The notes below the pieces were generated by a model that saw nothing but the letters and a program-made list of their open reading frames with translations, did not search any database and was not told the DNA's origin. 43,527 nt of DNA from Oscillospiraceae bacterium. Its GTDB lineage: Bacteria > Bacillota > Clostridia > Oscillospirales > CAG-272. The stretch is taken from NCBI GenBank assembly GCA_015064185.1, contig SVSS01000011.1, positions 1 through 43,527 of the forward strand, read 5' to 3'. Position numbers and translations under genes: made by a program. Shown here piece by piece: positions 14,921-22,411 of this stretch (its first letter is position 1; each line of letters opens with the position of its first letter).

Positions 14921-16968
14921 CACAACAGAACACTAACCGCTCCGTGGTTAGGATCAAAACTGCCCTGCAACGCCAACGCCGCATGGTGATCTACCTGCTG
15001 ATCGCGGTAGCGATCCTTGGTGTGGCACTAGGGCTTACGCTCTTTTTCACCTCGCGTACCGCCTTTATTGATCCGACCGACGGCGTCAAATACTACGTTG
15101 CCAAAAAAGACGGCGTTTATGTGCTGCAAACTACCGACGGTGAGGTGTTGCCTACCACCTCAGAGGGCAACTATGTGACCTCTGCGGGAACGATCGTATA
15201 TGTAGACGACACCGGTGAGTTCAGCACCGTAGCTGCAGTTCTTATCGAGGACGGAGAAACCGTTAAATTTAATTCCTTTAATGGCAAATATGACGTGCTG
15301 CTCTATCCCCTGCTTGAGCGTAATGACATTTCCGCTATTGAGGTGCATAATAAAAACGGCAGCTTCAGATTTTTAAGACAGGATATCATGAATAACGATG
15401 AGTTGGTTGATACCGAGTTTGTCATTGAAGGCCGCGAAGACCTTACGGTCGATGAAAGCGTTTTGTTTGCAACGCTGGTATATTTTACGGGCAGAACGCA
15501 AACAATGCTGCGCCTTGATACCAATCGCGTGAAGGAGCTGGGGTATGCCGAATACGGTCTGCCCGAAACCCCCGAGAGTGCCACGCAATATTTTGTGATC
15601 TTTGCAATGGACGGCACCTCACACAAGGTCATCATTGGTGACGAGATCCCCTCCGGCAACGGCTATTATGTGCGCTATGCGGGCCGTGATGCCGTGTATG
15701 TTCTCAGCGAGCTGACAAAGAGTGAATATAACGGCACCTTTAAGGAGGCGCTGCTTGGGCGTGTGGAGGATTATGTCACGCTCCCCACGATCTCTTACAC
15801 CATGGAGTCAACCAATTATTTTGACGTTTCTGACTTCAAGCTCTACAAGAAGGGCGTAAGCACCCCCATCATCGGTTTTTCCTACAGCGGCTCGATCGAC
15901 AAACGAAACAACACCTTTTACTCCAGCATTCCCTACAAAACAGATTCCGATCTTTCCGGATATTCCATCAACTCCTACACCGTAGATGACTGCCTGTACG
16001 CGCTTTACACATGGGAGCCCGATTTTGTGGTAGCGCTTGGAAAGGCAGATAACATGGGCGATATTGATACCAACGAGTGGCTCAAGCCTTACGGCTTGGA
16101 TACCAACTCCTACGCCTATCAGTTTTCCTTCTTCTTCAACCGTGTACGCACCTATAATAAGGAAACGGGCAAGGATTCGGTTAAGCGTGCCGACCAAGAA
16201 AAGCACATCGTTTTAGTAAGCGAAAAGCAGGAGGACGGCTATTATTACGTCTATAACCTCTGCTACACATACGACAGCGAAACCAAGGATTTCACGGAGC
16301 TGGCCCCCGGCTATAACATGATCGTGGCAATCGACGAATCGCAGCTCAATTTTCTGTTCTTTTCGCAAAAGGATTGGATCTCCGATGACCTATTTTCGGG
16401 CTCTATCTCTTACCTAGAGGAGATTGCGATCAAGGTTGCTCCCGGCATGATCAGCCAATATCCTGCGGGATATCAGCAGACCTTCTCGCTCGACAACTCC
16501 GAAACCCTGAAGTATCTTGCAGAAAATCCAAGCACCTCCTCTAAGATCTCCACCGATCGGTTGATCGTTCGAGATGGCGCAGGTAAGGTGCTCAACGCCA
16601 TGCAATTTAAGCATTTTTATCAGTCACTGCTTTATACCACCTGCCCCGGCTATTCCGATCTTACACAAGCGCAGAAGCAAGCACACATCGATTCGGGCAC
16701 AGACGGTGCCGCGCTTGTCATCAAGCTCAAATACGTGCTGCGCGAGCTCAATGAGGACACAGGCTACTATGAGGAAACAGGAGAAGTCATTGTGCGTGAA
16801 TACTGCTTCTACGAAAACCTCTCCGCTCCCCTGCAATTTTTCACCACAGTAAACGGCGCGGGCGATTTCTATCTCCCCACCTCCCGTATTAAAAAGGTGC
16901 TCAACGATATCACCAAGCTGTACGGCACACCCGAAACCGACCGTATTTATTATGATAGCTTGACTTGA
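14917..16968 (+). CDS. DUF4340 domain protein, predicted exporter-associated membrane-anchored protein
   Basis: 683 residues. A cytoplasmic N-terminus with basic residues is followed by a membrane anchor (about 24-46, YLLIAVAILGVALGLTLFF) and a very long extracytoplasmic region. The DUF4340-type segment includes ISAIEVHNKNGSFRFLRQ, TRVKELGYAEYGLPETPESAT and HKVIIGDEIPSGNGYYVRYAG. ATGA overlap with the GldG-like gene shows translational coupling, and a terminator follows at 16991-17024, so the operon ends here. DUF4340 partners of GldA/F/G-type ABC systems are common in Bacillota, but the function is not known. Confidence 0.85.
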   Translation: MTQQNTNRSVVRIKTALQRQRRMVIYLLIAVAILGVALGLTLFFTSRTAFIDPTDGVKYYVAKKDGVYVLQTTDGEVLPTTSEGNYVTSAGTIVYVDDTGEFSTVAAVLIEDGETVKFNSFNGKYDVLLYPLLERNDISAIEVHNKNGSFRFLRQDIMNNDELVDTEFVIEGREDLTVDESVLFATLVYFTGRTQTMLRLDTNRVKELGYAEYGLPETPESATQYFVIFAMDGTSHKVIIGDEIPSGNGYYVRYAGRDAVYVLSELTKSEYNGTFKEALLGRVEDYVTLPTISYTMESTNYFDVSDFKLYKKGVSTPIIGFSYSGSIDKRNNTFYSSIPYKTDSDLSGYSINSYTVDDCLYALYTWEPDFVVALGKADNMGDIDTNEWLKPYGLDTNSYAYQFSFFFNRVRTYNKETGKDSVKRADQEKHIVLVSEKQEDGYYYVYNLCYTYDSETKDFTELAPGYNMIVAIDESQLNFLFFSQKDWISDDLFSGSISYLEEIAIKVAPGMISQYPAGYQQTFSLDNSETLKYLAENPSTSSKISTDRLIVRDGAGKVLNAMQFKHFYQSLLYTTCPGYSDLTQAQKQAHIDSGTDGAALVIKLKYVLRELNEDTGYYEETGEVIVREYCFYENLSAPLQFFTTVNGAGDFYLPTSRIKKVLNDITKLYGTPETDRIYYDSLT

Positions 16969-16985
16969 TCTGTTGCGCATCAAAC

Positions 16986-17029
16986 AAAAACCGCATTTTC
17001 TATCGCAAAGGATAGAAAATGCGGTTTTT
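16986..17029. terminator. Bidirectional terminator between the exporter operon and spoVG
   Basis: AAAAACCGCATTTTCTATC, loop GCAAAG, GATAGAAAATGCGGTTTTTC: a 14-base perfect stem (16991-17004 with 17011-17024) with A and T flanks that would serve transcription from both sides. Confidence 0.92.
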
Positions 17030-17058
17030 CTCATACAGCGCATCGTGGCGTGTACTCC

Positions 17059-17086
17059 GGTCGCAAAGCGACCTTTATTTCTTTTT
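17059..17086 (+). terminator. Possible second terminator after the exporter operon
   Basis: GGTCGC, AAA, GCGACC followed by TTTATTTCTTTTT. The stem is only six pairs, and it lies 35 bases beyond the stronger bidirectional terminator. Confidence 0.45.
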
Positions 17087-17396
17087 AAAATACAGGTGCA
17101 ACATCCTCAACAGCGGCCTGCTCGGGGGCTGCCTCTGCTGCAGCAAGCGCCTGCTCGTAAGCGGCAATCACCGCATCCTCAAGTGTGGCACGGAACTGCG
17201 CGTTAATGGGATGCACGATATCACGGTAGGTATCGTCGGGATTTTTGCGGCTGGGCATGACAATGAAAAAGCGATCTCTTGCATGAATGACCTTGATATC
17301 ATGCACAGCAAGCTGACTGTCAAACGTAACCGAAACAACGGCCTTCATGGGTCCCTCATCAAACAATTTGCGAATTTTAATATCTGTGATCTGCAT
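17085..17396 (-). CDS. spoVG: SpoVG, septation/sporulation regulator and RNA-binding protein
   Basis: 103 residues. The protein opens with MQITDIKIRKLF and contains MKAVVSVTFDSQLAVHDIKVI, FFIVMPSRK and YRDIVHPINAQFRATLEDAV, all of them SpoVG hallmarks. It ends in an Ala/Glu/Pro-rich tail. The start at 17396 has CAAGGAGGCAAAAA just upstream; the reading frame extends 16 codons further but those are not SpoVG-like. SpoVG binds nucleic acid and influences septum formation; it is found in both sporulating and non-sporulating Bacillota. It stands alone and diverges from murC. Confidence 0.97.
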   Translation of the reverse strand: MQITDIKIRKLFDEGPMKAVVSVTFDSQLAVHDIKVIHARDRFFIVMPSRKNPDDTYRDIVHPINAQFRATLEDAVIAAYEQALAAAEAAPEQAAVEDVAPVF

Positions 17397-17564
17397 TTTT
17401 TGCCTCCTTGAAGTTTTTGTCATAATACATGGCATTTCTGGCATGCTTTTAGTATAAAGTGTTTTTGTGGAAGTTATTCAATCGCCATGTGTGCGTTTTG
17501 TGAAAGCGTCCGCAAAAATACTATATTTTTCTACATTTTTTGTGCAATATTGGGAGGAACCGAC

Positions 17565-18965
17565 ATGTCTGTTGAAAATACGCATCACACCCCCGCCGAA
17601 ATTGCGGTATCGCTCATGGGAAAAACAAAGCTGTGGTTTATCGGCATCGGCGGCATACATATGTGTGCCCTTGCGCTCATCTCCCGCGCGCACGGCTTTT
17701 TGGTTGCAGGCTCCGATCATGCCGAAAATGAAAATACGGCACGCTTGCGCCGTGCCGGCGTTGCGGTATATCCCCAACACAATGCCTCTCAAATGGCAGA
17801 ATTTGATGCCGTCATTTACACCCTAGCGATCACCCCCGACAACCCCGAATATCTTGCCGCCAAGCGTCTGGGGCTCCCTGTTTTCTCCCGTGCCGATTAT
17901 CTTGGATACCTCATGCACAGCTACCCCTCTCGCATCGGCATAGCGGGCAGCCACGGCAAAAGCACTACAACGGCAATGCTGGGTGAAATATTTGATGTCG
18001 CAGGGCGCCACCCAAACGTGGTGTGCGGCGCGGTAATGCAGCGATTTGGCGCACCGTTTGTGGCAGGCGGCGGCAATGACTTCATTTTTGAGGCTTGCGA
18101 ATACGGCAATTCCTTTCTCCGGTTGCCGCCAACGCTTGCCGTTATACTGAATGCCGAGCTTGACCACGTGGATTTTTTCACCGACAAGGCTATGCTGCTT
18201 CGTGCCTTTGGCACCTTTGCTTCAGGCGCGCAAAAAGCCATTCTCCCGTCAGACGATGCCGCGCTGCACGCCGCCCTGCCCGATACCACAGGGCGTGTCA
18301 CCTTTGGGATAGAAAGCGGTGCCGATTACCGTGCGGAAGCGCTTGCGGAAAACGCGGGATTTTTCCGCTTTGATCTGATCCTTCCGCGCGGTGCCGCGGG
18401 GCGCGTTACGCTTGGCGTGGCGGGTGTACACAATGTAAAAAATGCCTTGGCAGCGGCAGCGGCAGCAGACCTTTCGGGTGTGAATGCCGCCGATATCCTC
18501 GTGGGGCTCGCCGGCTTTCGAGGAGCTCGGCGACGTATGGAATACCGCGGTATTTTTTGCGGGGCGCGCGTGTTTGACGATTACGCACATCACCCCACCG
18601 AAATTGCCGCCACGCTAAAAACAGCACGAGACATGGCGGCGGGTGGGCGCGTGTTTGCGGTTTTTCAATCCCACACCTACTCGCGCACAGCGGCATTCTT
18701 TGAGGATATCTGCACCGCGCTCAAAGGCGCTGACCGCGTGATCGTGGCAGACATTTATCCCGCGCGCGAAACCGACACACTTGGCATGAGCGCGGCAGGG
18801 CTTGCCGCAGGTGTGGGGGCGCACGGGGCGTACGTGGGCGGGCTCTCGGATATCACGGCGACTTTGGTGCGTGAGCTTGCCCCGGGCGACCTTGTGGTAG
18901 TAATGGGCGCGGGTGATATCGACCGTATTTTTGGGGAATTTTCCAAAAAGCACTTTACTTTATAG
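17565..18965 (+). CDS. murC: UDP-N-acetylmuramate-L-alanine ligase
   Basis: 466 residues. Cytoplasmic enzyme that adds L-alanine to UDP-MurNAc, the first peptide step of peptidoglycan synthesis. N-terminal Rossmann motif GIGGIHMCALA (family: GIGGxGM), ATP loop GSHGKST, central ECGNSFLRLPP-like substrate segment (here EYGNSFLRLPP), NAELDHVDFF, NVKNALAAAAAA, and C-terminal DYAHHPTEI and FQSHTYSRT. The start at 17565 follows GGGAGGAACCGAC; the upstream 26 in-frame codons are AT-rich and hydrophobic and are not coding. A methyltransferase and hslO follow. Confidence 0.96.
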   Translation: MSVENTHHTPAEIAVSLMGKTKLWFIGIGGIHMCALALISRAHGFLVAGSDHAENENTARLRRAGVAVYPQHNASQMAEFDAVIYTLAITPDNPEYLAAKRLGLPVFSRADYLGYLMHSYPSRIGIAGSHGKSTTTAMLGEIFDVAGRHPNVVCGAVMQRFGAPFVAGGGNDFIFEACEYGNSFLRLPPTLAVILNAELDHVDFFTDKAMLLRAFGTFASGAQKAILPSDDAALHAALPDTTGRVTFGIESGADYRAEALAENAGFFRFDLILPRGAAGRVTLGVAGVHNVKNALAAAAAADLSGVNAADILVGLAGFRGARRRMEYRGIFCGARVFDDYAHHPTEIAATLKTARDMAAGGRVFAVFQSHTYSRTAAFFEDICTALKGADRVIVADIYPARETDTLGMSAAGLAAGVGAHGAYVGGLSDITATLVRELAPGDLVVVMGAGDIDRIFGEFSKKHFTL

Positions 18966-19023
18966 CATAAATCGGCTAAAATAAAAAAGTAACGATTTTT
19001 AAATGCCAAGGGGGGAATATGAT

Positions 19024-19776
19024 ATGAAGGCCTATGAAGCGCTTGCCGCCGTTTACGATGCACTGAACGGTGATGTTGACTATGCCGCCTTTGCCTCCTT
19101 TTATGAGGCTGCGTTTCGGCGCGCGCATCTTGCGCCCGACCTTGTTCTTGATCTTGGCTGCGGCACGGGAAAAATGACAACCGAGATGGCGAAGCGCGGC
19201 TATGATATGATCGGCATTGACGGCAGTGCCGAAATGCTCTCCCACGCGTTTGAGCGAAAAAATGCCGAGGGGCAACCGGGTATTCTTTTTTTACAGCAAA
19301 GCATGCAAAGCTTTGAGCTTTACGGCACAGTTGGCGCCGTGATCAGCTCGCTTGACTGCATCAATTATCTCACCGACAAGAACGATCTTGACCGTTGCTT
19401 TTCTCTGGTGCACAACTATCTTGACCCAGACGGCATCTTTTTGTTTGACGTAAACACACCCTATAAATTTGAAACCGTGTTTGGCGACAACGCGTATATA
19501 TTAGAAAATGAAGATTGCTACTGCGGCTGGCAAAACGAATACCAAAAAGATAGCGGCATTTGCCGTTTTTACCTCTCCGTATTCACAAAAGAAGCGGATG
19601 GCACCTATTGGCGCACGGACGAGGAGCAGCAGGAGCGATGCTATACAAAAGAGGAGCTCACGGCAGCGCTGACAAGGGCGGGATTTGGCGAGATCGAATT
19701 TTTTGGCGACGTTGATATGAGCGCCCCCACCGATACCACCGAGCGTTGGTTTATTAAGGCTATTTGTAAAAAGTGA
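19024..19776 (+). CDS. Class I SAM-dependent methyltransferase
   Basis: 250 residues. The SAM motif I is LVLDLGCGTGKMT, with the acidic residue after strand 2 in MIGIDGSAEML, and the post-motif region VISSLDCINYL. The small-molecule methyltransferase fold is full length, with a C-terminal cap (TKEELTAALTRAGFGEIEFFGDV). Start 19024 lies just after GGGGGGAATATGAT. The stop is 9 bases before hslO, so the two are co-transcribed, probably with murC upstream (58-base gap). Substrate unknown. Confidence 0.9.
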   Translation: MKAYEALAAVYDALNGDVDYAAFASFYEAAFRRAHLAPDLVLDLGCGTGKMTTEMAKRGYDMIGIDGSAEMLSHAFERKNAEGQPGILFLQQSMQSFELYGTVGAVISSLDCINYLTDKNDLDRCFSLVHNYLDPDGIFLFDVNTPYKFETVFGDNAYILENEDCYCGWQNEYQKDSGICRFYLSVFTKEADGTYWRTDEEQQERCYTKEELTAALTRAGFGEIEFFGDVDMSAPTDTTERWFIKAICKK

Positions 19777-19785
19777 GGATATAAA

Positions 19786-20682
19786 ATGGAACAGGCAACC
19801 ATCCTGCGCGGCATGACGCGCGACGGCAGCGCACGCATTCACGTGATCAATTCAAGGGCGATCGTAAACGAAGCCATTCGCATTCACCAAACGACCCCCA
19901 CCGCCACGGCGGCTCTTGGCAGATTGCTGACCGCCGCATCGGTCATGGGCTCAATGCTCGGCGAAAAAACCGACGTGCTTACCCTCACAGTGGCAGGCAA
20001 CGGCCCTCTTGGCAAGCTGATCGCCACCTCGGATTATATCGGGAACGTACGCGGCTACGTGCAAAATCCCACAGCGGATCTCCCTCTTAAGAAAAACGGA
20101 AAGCTTGACGTGGGTGGCGCCGTTGGAAAAGGGACCCTCACCGTTATCAAGGATATTGGCGGCAAAGAGCCCTATCACGGCACAGTGCCGCTTGTCAGCG
20201 GCGAGATCGCCGAGGATATTACGGCTTATTATGCGGAAAGCGAGCAGCTTCCCACACTGTGCGCGCTTGGCGTGCTGGTAGACGTAGACTGTACATGCCG
20301 CGCGGCAGGCGGTGTTGTTGTGCAGCTCTTGCCCTTTGCAGATACCGCCATTATCGACCAGCTTGAAAAAAATGCCAATTCCCTCTCGAACGTTTCTGCC
20401 CTTTTTGACCGCGGCCTTTCGCTGAAAGATATTGCCGATATTGCGCTTGACGGCATAGAGTACGACTTGTTTGATGAGCTTGACGTCAGTTACCGCTGCA
20501 CCTGCTCGCGCGAGCGTATCAAGGAGGCACTGCAATCCATTGGAGAAAAGGAATTGAACGCAATGCTCGCCGAGCAGGTGGCAGAGGGTAAGCCCGAGGC
20601 ACTTGAGGTGCACTGCCATTTTTGCGGCGCAAATTATACGTTTGACAAGCAGGAGATCAACGGCTTTTTCAAAAAATCTTAA
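19786..20682 (+). CDS. hslO: Hsp33 redox-regulated chaperone
   Basis: 298 residues, full length. The N-terminal domain opens with [18 protein letters not shown] and contains [20 protein letters not shown]. The zinc-binding redox switch is complete: Cys238-x-Cys240 ([10 protein letters not shown]) and Cys277-x2-Cys280 (CHFCG). Oxidation of these cysteines unfolds the linker and activates the holdase against protein aggregation. GTGAGGATATAAA gives a ribosome binding site. It ends 19 bases before the promoter of the next tRNA operon; no clear terminator separates them. Confidence 0.97.
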   Translation: MEQATILRGMTRDGSARIHVINSRAIVNEAIRIHQTTPTATAALGRLLTAASVMGSMLGEKTDVLTLTVAGNGPLGKLIATSDYIGNVRGYVQNPTADLPLKKNGKLDVGGAVGKGTLTVIKDIGGKEPYHGTVPLVSGEIAEDITAYYAESEQLPTLCALGVLVDVDCTCRAAGGVVVQLLPFADTAIIDQLEKNANSLSNVSALFDRGLSLKDIADIALDGIEYDLFDELDVSYRCTCSRERIKEALQSIGEKELNAMLAEQVAEGKPEALEVHCHFCGANYTFDKQEINGFFKKS

Positions 20683-20700
20683 AAAACTTAAAAAAAAGTG

Positions 20701-20729
20701 TTGACAAGCATCAAACGCTATGATATAAT
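20701..20729 (+). promoter_or_regulatory. Promoter of the tRNA-Asp/Phe/Gly operon
   Basis: TTGACA (20701-20706), 17-base spacer, TATAAT (20724-20729), preceded by TGA. Confidence 0.88.
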
Positions 20730-20770
20730 ATCAAAGTCGCCGGTTCGGAATACCGATCCTGCGCATAACT

Positions 20771-20847
20771 GGCCCGGTAGTTCAGTCGGTTAGAACGCTA
20801 GCCTGTCACGCTAGAGGTCGTGGGTTCGAGTCCCATCCGGGTCGCCA
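20771..20847 (+). tRNA. tRNA-Asp (anticodon GTC)
   Basis: The acceptor stem GGCCCGG pairs with CCGGGTC, then GCCA. The anticodon stem CTAGC/GCTAG encloses CTGTCAC, reading GTC. The T-arm has GGTTCGAGTCC. It is first of three tRNAs in this transcript. Confidence 0.97.
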
Positions 20848-20852
20848 GTTTT

Positions 20853-20928
20853 GCCTCTGTAGCTCAGTTGGTAGAGCAGGGGACTGAAAATCCCCGTGTC
20901 GTTGGTTCGATTCCGACCGGAGGCACCA
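20853..20928 (+). tRNA. tRNA-Phe (anticodon GAA)
   Basis: The acceptor stem GCCTCTG pairs with CGGAGGC, then ACCA. The anticodon stem GGGGA/TCCCC encloses CTGAAAA, reading GAA. It begins five bases after tRNA-Asp. Confidence 0.97.
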
Positions 20929-20930
20929 TT

Positions 20931-21006
20931 GCGGATTTAGCTCATTTGGTAGAGCGCGACCTTGCCAAGGTCGAGGTGGCGGGTTCGAGCCCCGTAATCC
21001 GCTCCA
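20931..21006 (+). tRNA. tRNA-Gly (anticodon GCC)
   Basis: The acceptor stem GCGGATT pairs with AATCCGC, then TCCA. The anticodon loop TTGCCAA between GACC and GGTC reads GCC. It begins two bases after tRNA-Phe. Its 3' end is copied in the downstream repeats. Confidence 0.97.
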
Positions 21007-21073
21007 ACAAAAAAAGACACCCCCAATCGGGGGTGTCTTTTTTTGCTGTTGCGTCTTACGGGGGCGAGAACCC
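20981..21073 (+). repeat. Long palindrome centred on the tRNA-Gly terminator, with an inverted copy of the tRNA 3' end
   Basis: The left arm begins GGGTTCGAGCCCCGTAA and continues through the tRNA end to AAAAAAAGACACCCCC. The reverse complement of the right arm begins GGGTTCTCGCCCCCGTAA and ends with the same terminator arm. The acceptor-proximal part is the least conserved. Confidence 0.82.
21009..21044 (+). terminator. Intrinsic terminator of the tRNA-Asp/Phe/Gly operon
   Basis: AAAAAAAGACACCCCC (21009-21024), loop AATC, GGGGGTGTCTTTTTTT (21029-21044): a 16-base perfect stem that includes its own U-tract. Confidence 0.93.
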
Positions 21074-21101
21074 GTTTGGATTTTCAAAGAAAATCCAAGG
21101 C

Positions 21102-21312
21102 GGGAAGAATGCCGATCTTGCCTTGCAAGTGGTGGCGTTTAGCCACCAAGGCATTCTGTTTTCCTCAAGCGCCAAGGGTGCTTGAGGTCGACGAGCCCCG
21201 TAACTTTGTTTTCCCACCCCATTCGGGGTGGTTTTTCTCGTTCTCGTGCGGCCTACGGGGGCGCTTTCCTCAAGCGCCTCGCGCTTGAGGTTGACGAGCC
21301 CCCGTAATCCGC
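21102..21312 (+). repeat. tRNA-Gly-linked repeat units with AGAATGCC hairpin and 3'-end copies
   Basis: 21102-21162 is the AGAATGCC/GGCATTCT hairpin also found at the tRNA-Val locus. It is followed by a CCTCAAGC/GCTTGAGG hairpin and CGACGAGCCCCGTAAC at 21190-21205, a partial direct copy of the tRNA-Gly 3' end 206 bases after the original. A CCACCCC/GGGGTGG hairpin with TTTTT follows (about 21211-21238), then an inverted CCTACGGGGGCG piece, another CCTCAAGCGC/GCGCTTGAGG hairpin, and GACGAGCCCCCGTAATCCGC at 21293-21312, a second, longer direct copy 103 bases later. This fills most of the 320-base gap to the next gene. Confidence 0.82.
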
Positions 21313-21326
21313 AAAACGGTGCCTTC

Positions 21327-22397
21327 TTATATCTCAATAAGCTCCTTTGTGCTCTTTGTAAAATTCCTAATGCTTCCATCAGCATTTACCGCGATCATAT
21401 CCTCAATGCGGCAGCCGTACTTTCCTGCAAGATAAATGCCCGGCTCTACCGTTACCACGTGCCCCGGCAAAAGCACCGCGCTCTCGCTTGCGCCGCGCGA
21501 CAGCCTGGGATCCTCATGAACATCAAGCCCAACACCGTGCCCAAGAGAATGCCCAAAGCAACCCTCGTAGCCTGCGCCATCGATGATATCACGCGCCACC
21601 AGATCAAGCGCACGGCAAGATACACCGCCCGCAGCCCTATCAAGTGCCGCCCGCTGTGCCTTTAACACCGTATCATAAAGGCGCTTCATTTCCGCATCCG
21701 CGCGGCCAATCACCACGGTGCGCGTCATATCTGCGCAATACCCACCGACACGCGCGCCAAAATCCATCGTAAGAAAGCCCCTCTCAAGTGGGCAGCTGCG
21801 CGGCACACCGTGTGGCAACGAGGATGCCGCACCCGAAACGGCAATGGTGTGAAAGGCTATACCGTCAGCTCCCGCACGGCGCATGAAAAATTCAAGCTCA
21901 AGCGCCACGTCGATCTCGCGCACCCCGGGCTTTAAGTACCCAAGGATATGAGAAAACGCCGCATCGGTGATCTCTTGCGCCGCGGCAATGGCGGCGATCT
22001 CCCCTTCATCCTTTATCACACGCAGTGCCTTAAGGCGGGCGCTTGCCCCCTTGTGCACGGTAACATCGGTAAGCTTTTGGTTCAGGCGCTCACCGAGCGC
22101 AACCGTCACACTCTCCTCCTCAATAAGAAGATCCCTCACGTTCTCCTCTAAAAGCAGCTCGCGCACGGCATCCAGCATCCCGCGCTTGGGGCAAAGGACC
22201 TCAAAGGCGGAGTCAGCGTGGCTTTGTGCCGCCTCCTCATAACGAAAGTCGGTAAGCAAAACAGCACGCGAGGGAAAAATGAGCAAATATCCGTCGTCAT
22301 ACCGAAACCCCGAAAGATAAAACGTGTTTTGCGCCGAGGATATCAGCGCCGCACGGTCAGACTCCAGCTTTTGCTGAAATTTTTGCAAATGTGTCAA
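21327..22397 (-). CDS. M24 family metallopeptidase (Xaa-Pro peptidase type)
   Basis: 356 residues, two domains: an N-terminal creatinase-like domain (LESDRAALISSAQNTFYLSGF) and a C-terminal pita-bread domain. The five metal ligands are visible in order: Asp in LTMDFGARV, Asp in CADMTRTV, His in SLGHGVGLDVHE, Glu in VTVEPGIYL and Glu in CRIEDM. It should cleave an N-terminal residue from X-Pro peptides in the cytoplasm using two metal ions. It sits 14 bases downstream of hemW on the same strand, the third gene of a lepA-hemW-peptidase operon. Prolidase versus aminopeptidase P specificity cannot be read from the sequence. Confidence 0.93.
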   Translation of the reverse strand: MTHLQKFQQKLESDRAALISSAQNTFYLSGFRYDDGYLLIFPSRAVLLTDFRYEEAAQSHADSAFEVLCPKRGMLDAVRELLLEENVRDLLIEEESVTVALGERLNQKLTDVTVHKGASARLKALRVIKDEGEIAAIAAAQEITDAAFSHILGYLKPGVREIDVALELEFFMRRAGADGIAFHTIAVSGAASSLPHGVPRSCPLERGFLTMDFGARVGGYCADMTRTVVIGRADAEMKRLYDTVLKAQRAALDRAAGGVSCRALDLVARDIIDGAGYEGCFGHSLGHGVGLDVHEDPRLSRGASESAVLLPGHVVTVEPGIYLAGKYGCRIEDMIAVNADGSIRNFTKSTKELIEI

Positions 22398-22411
22398 GAT
22401 GATCTCTCCTT

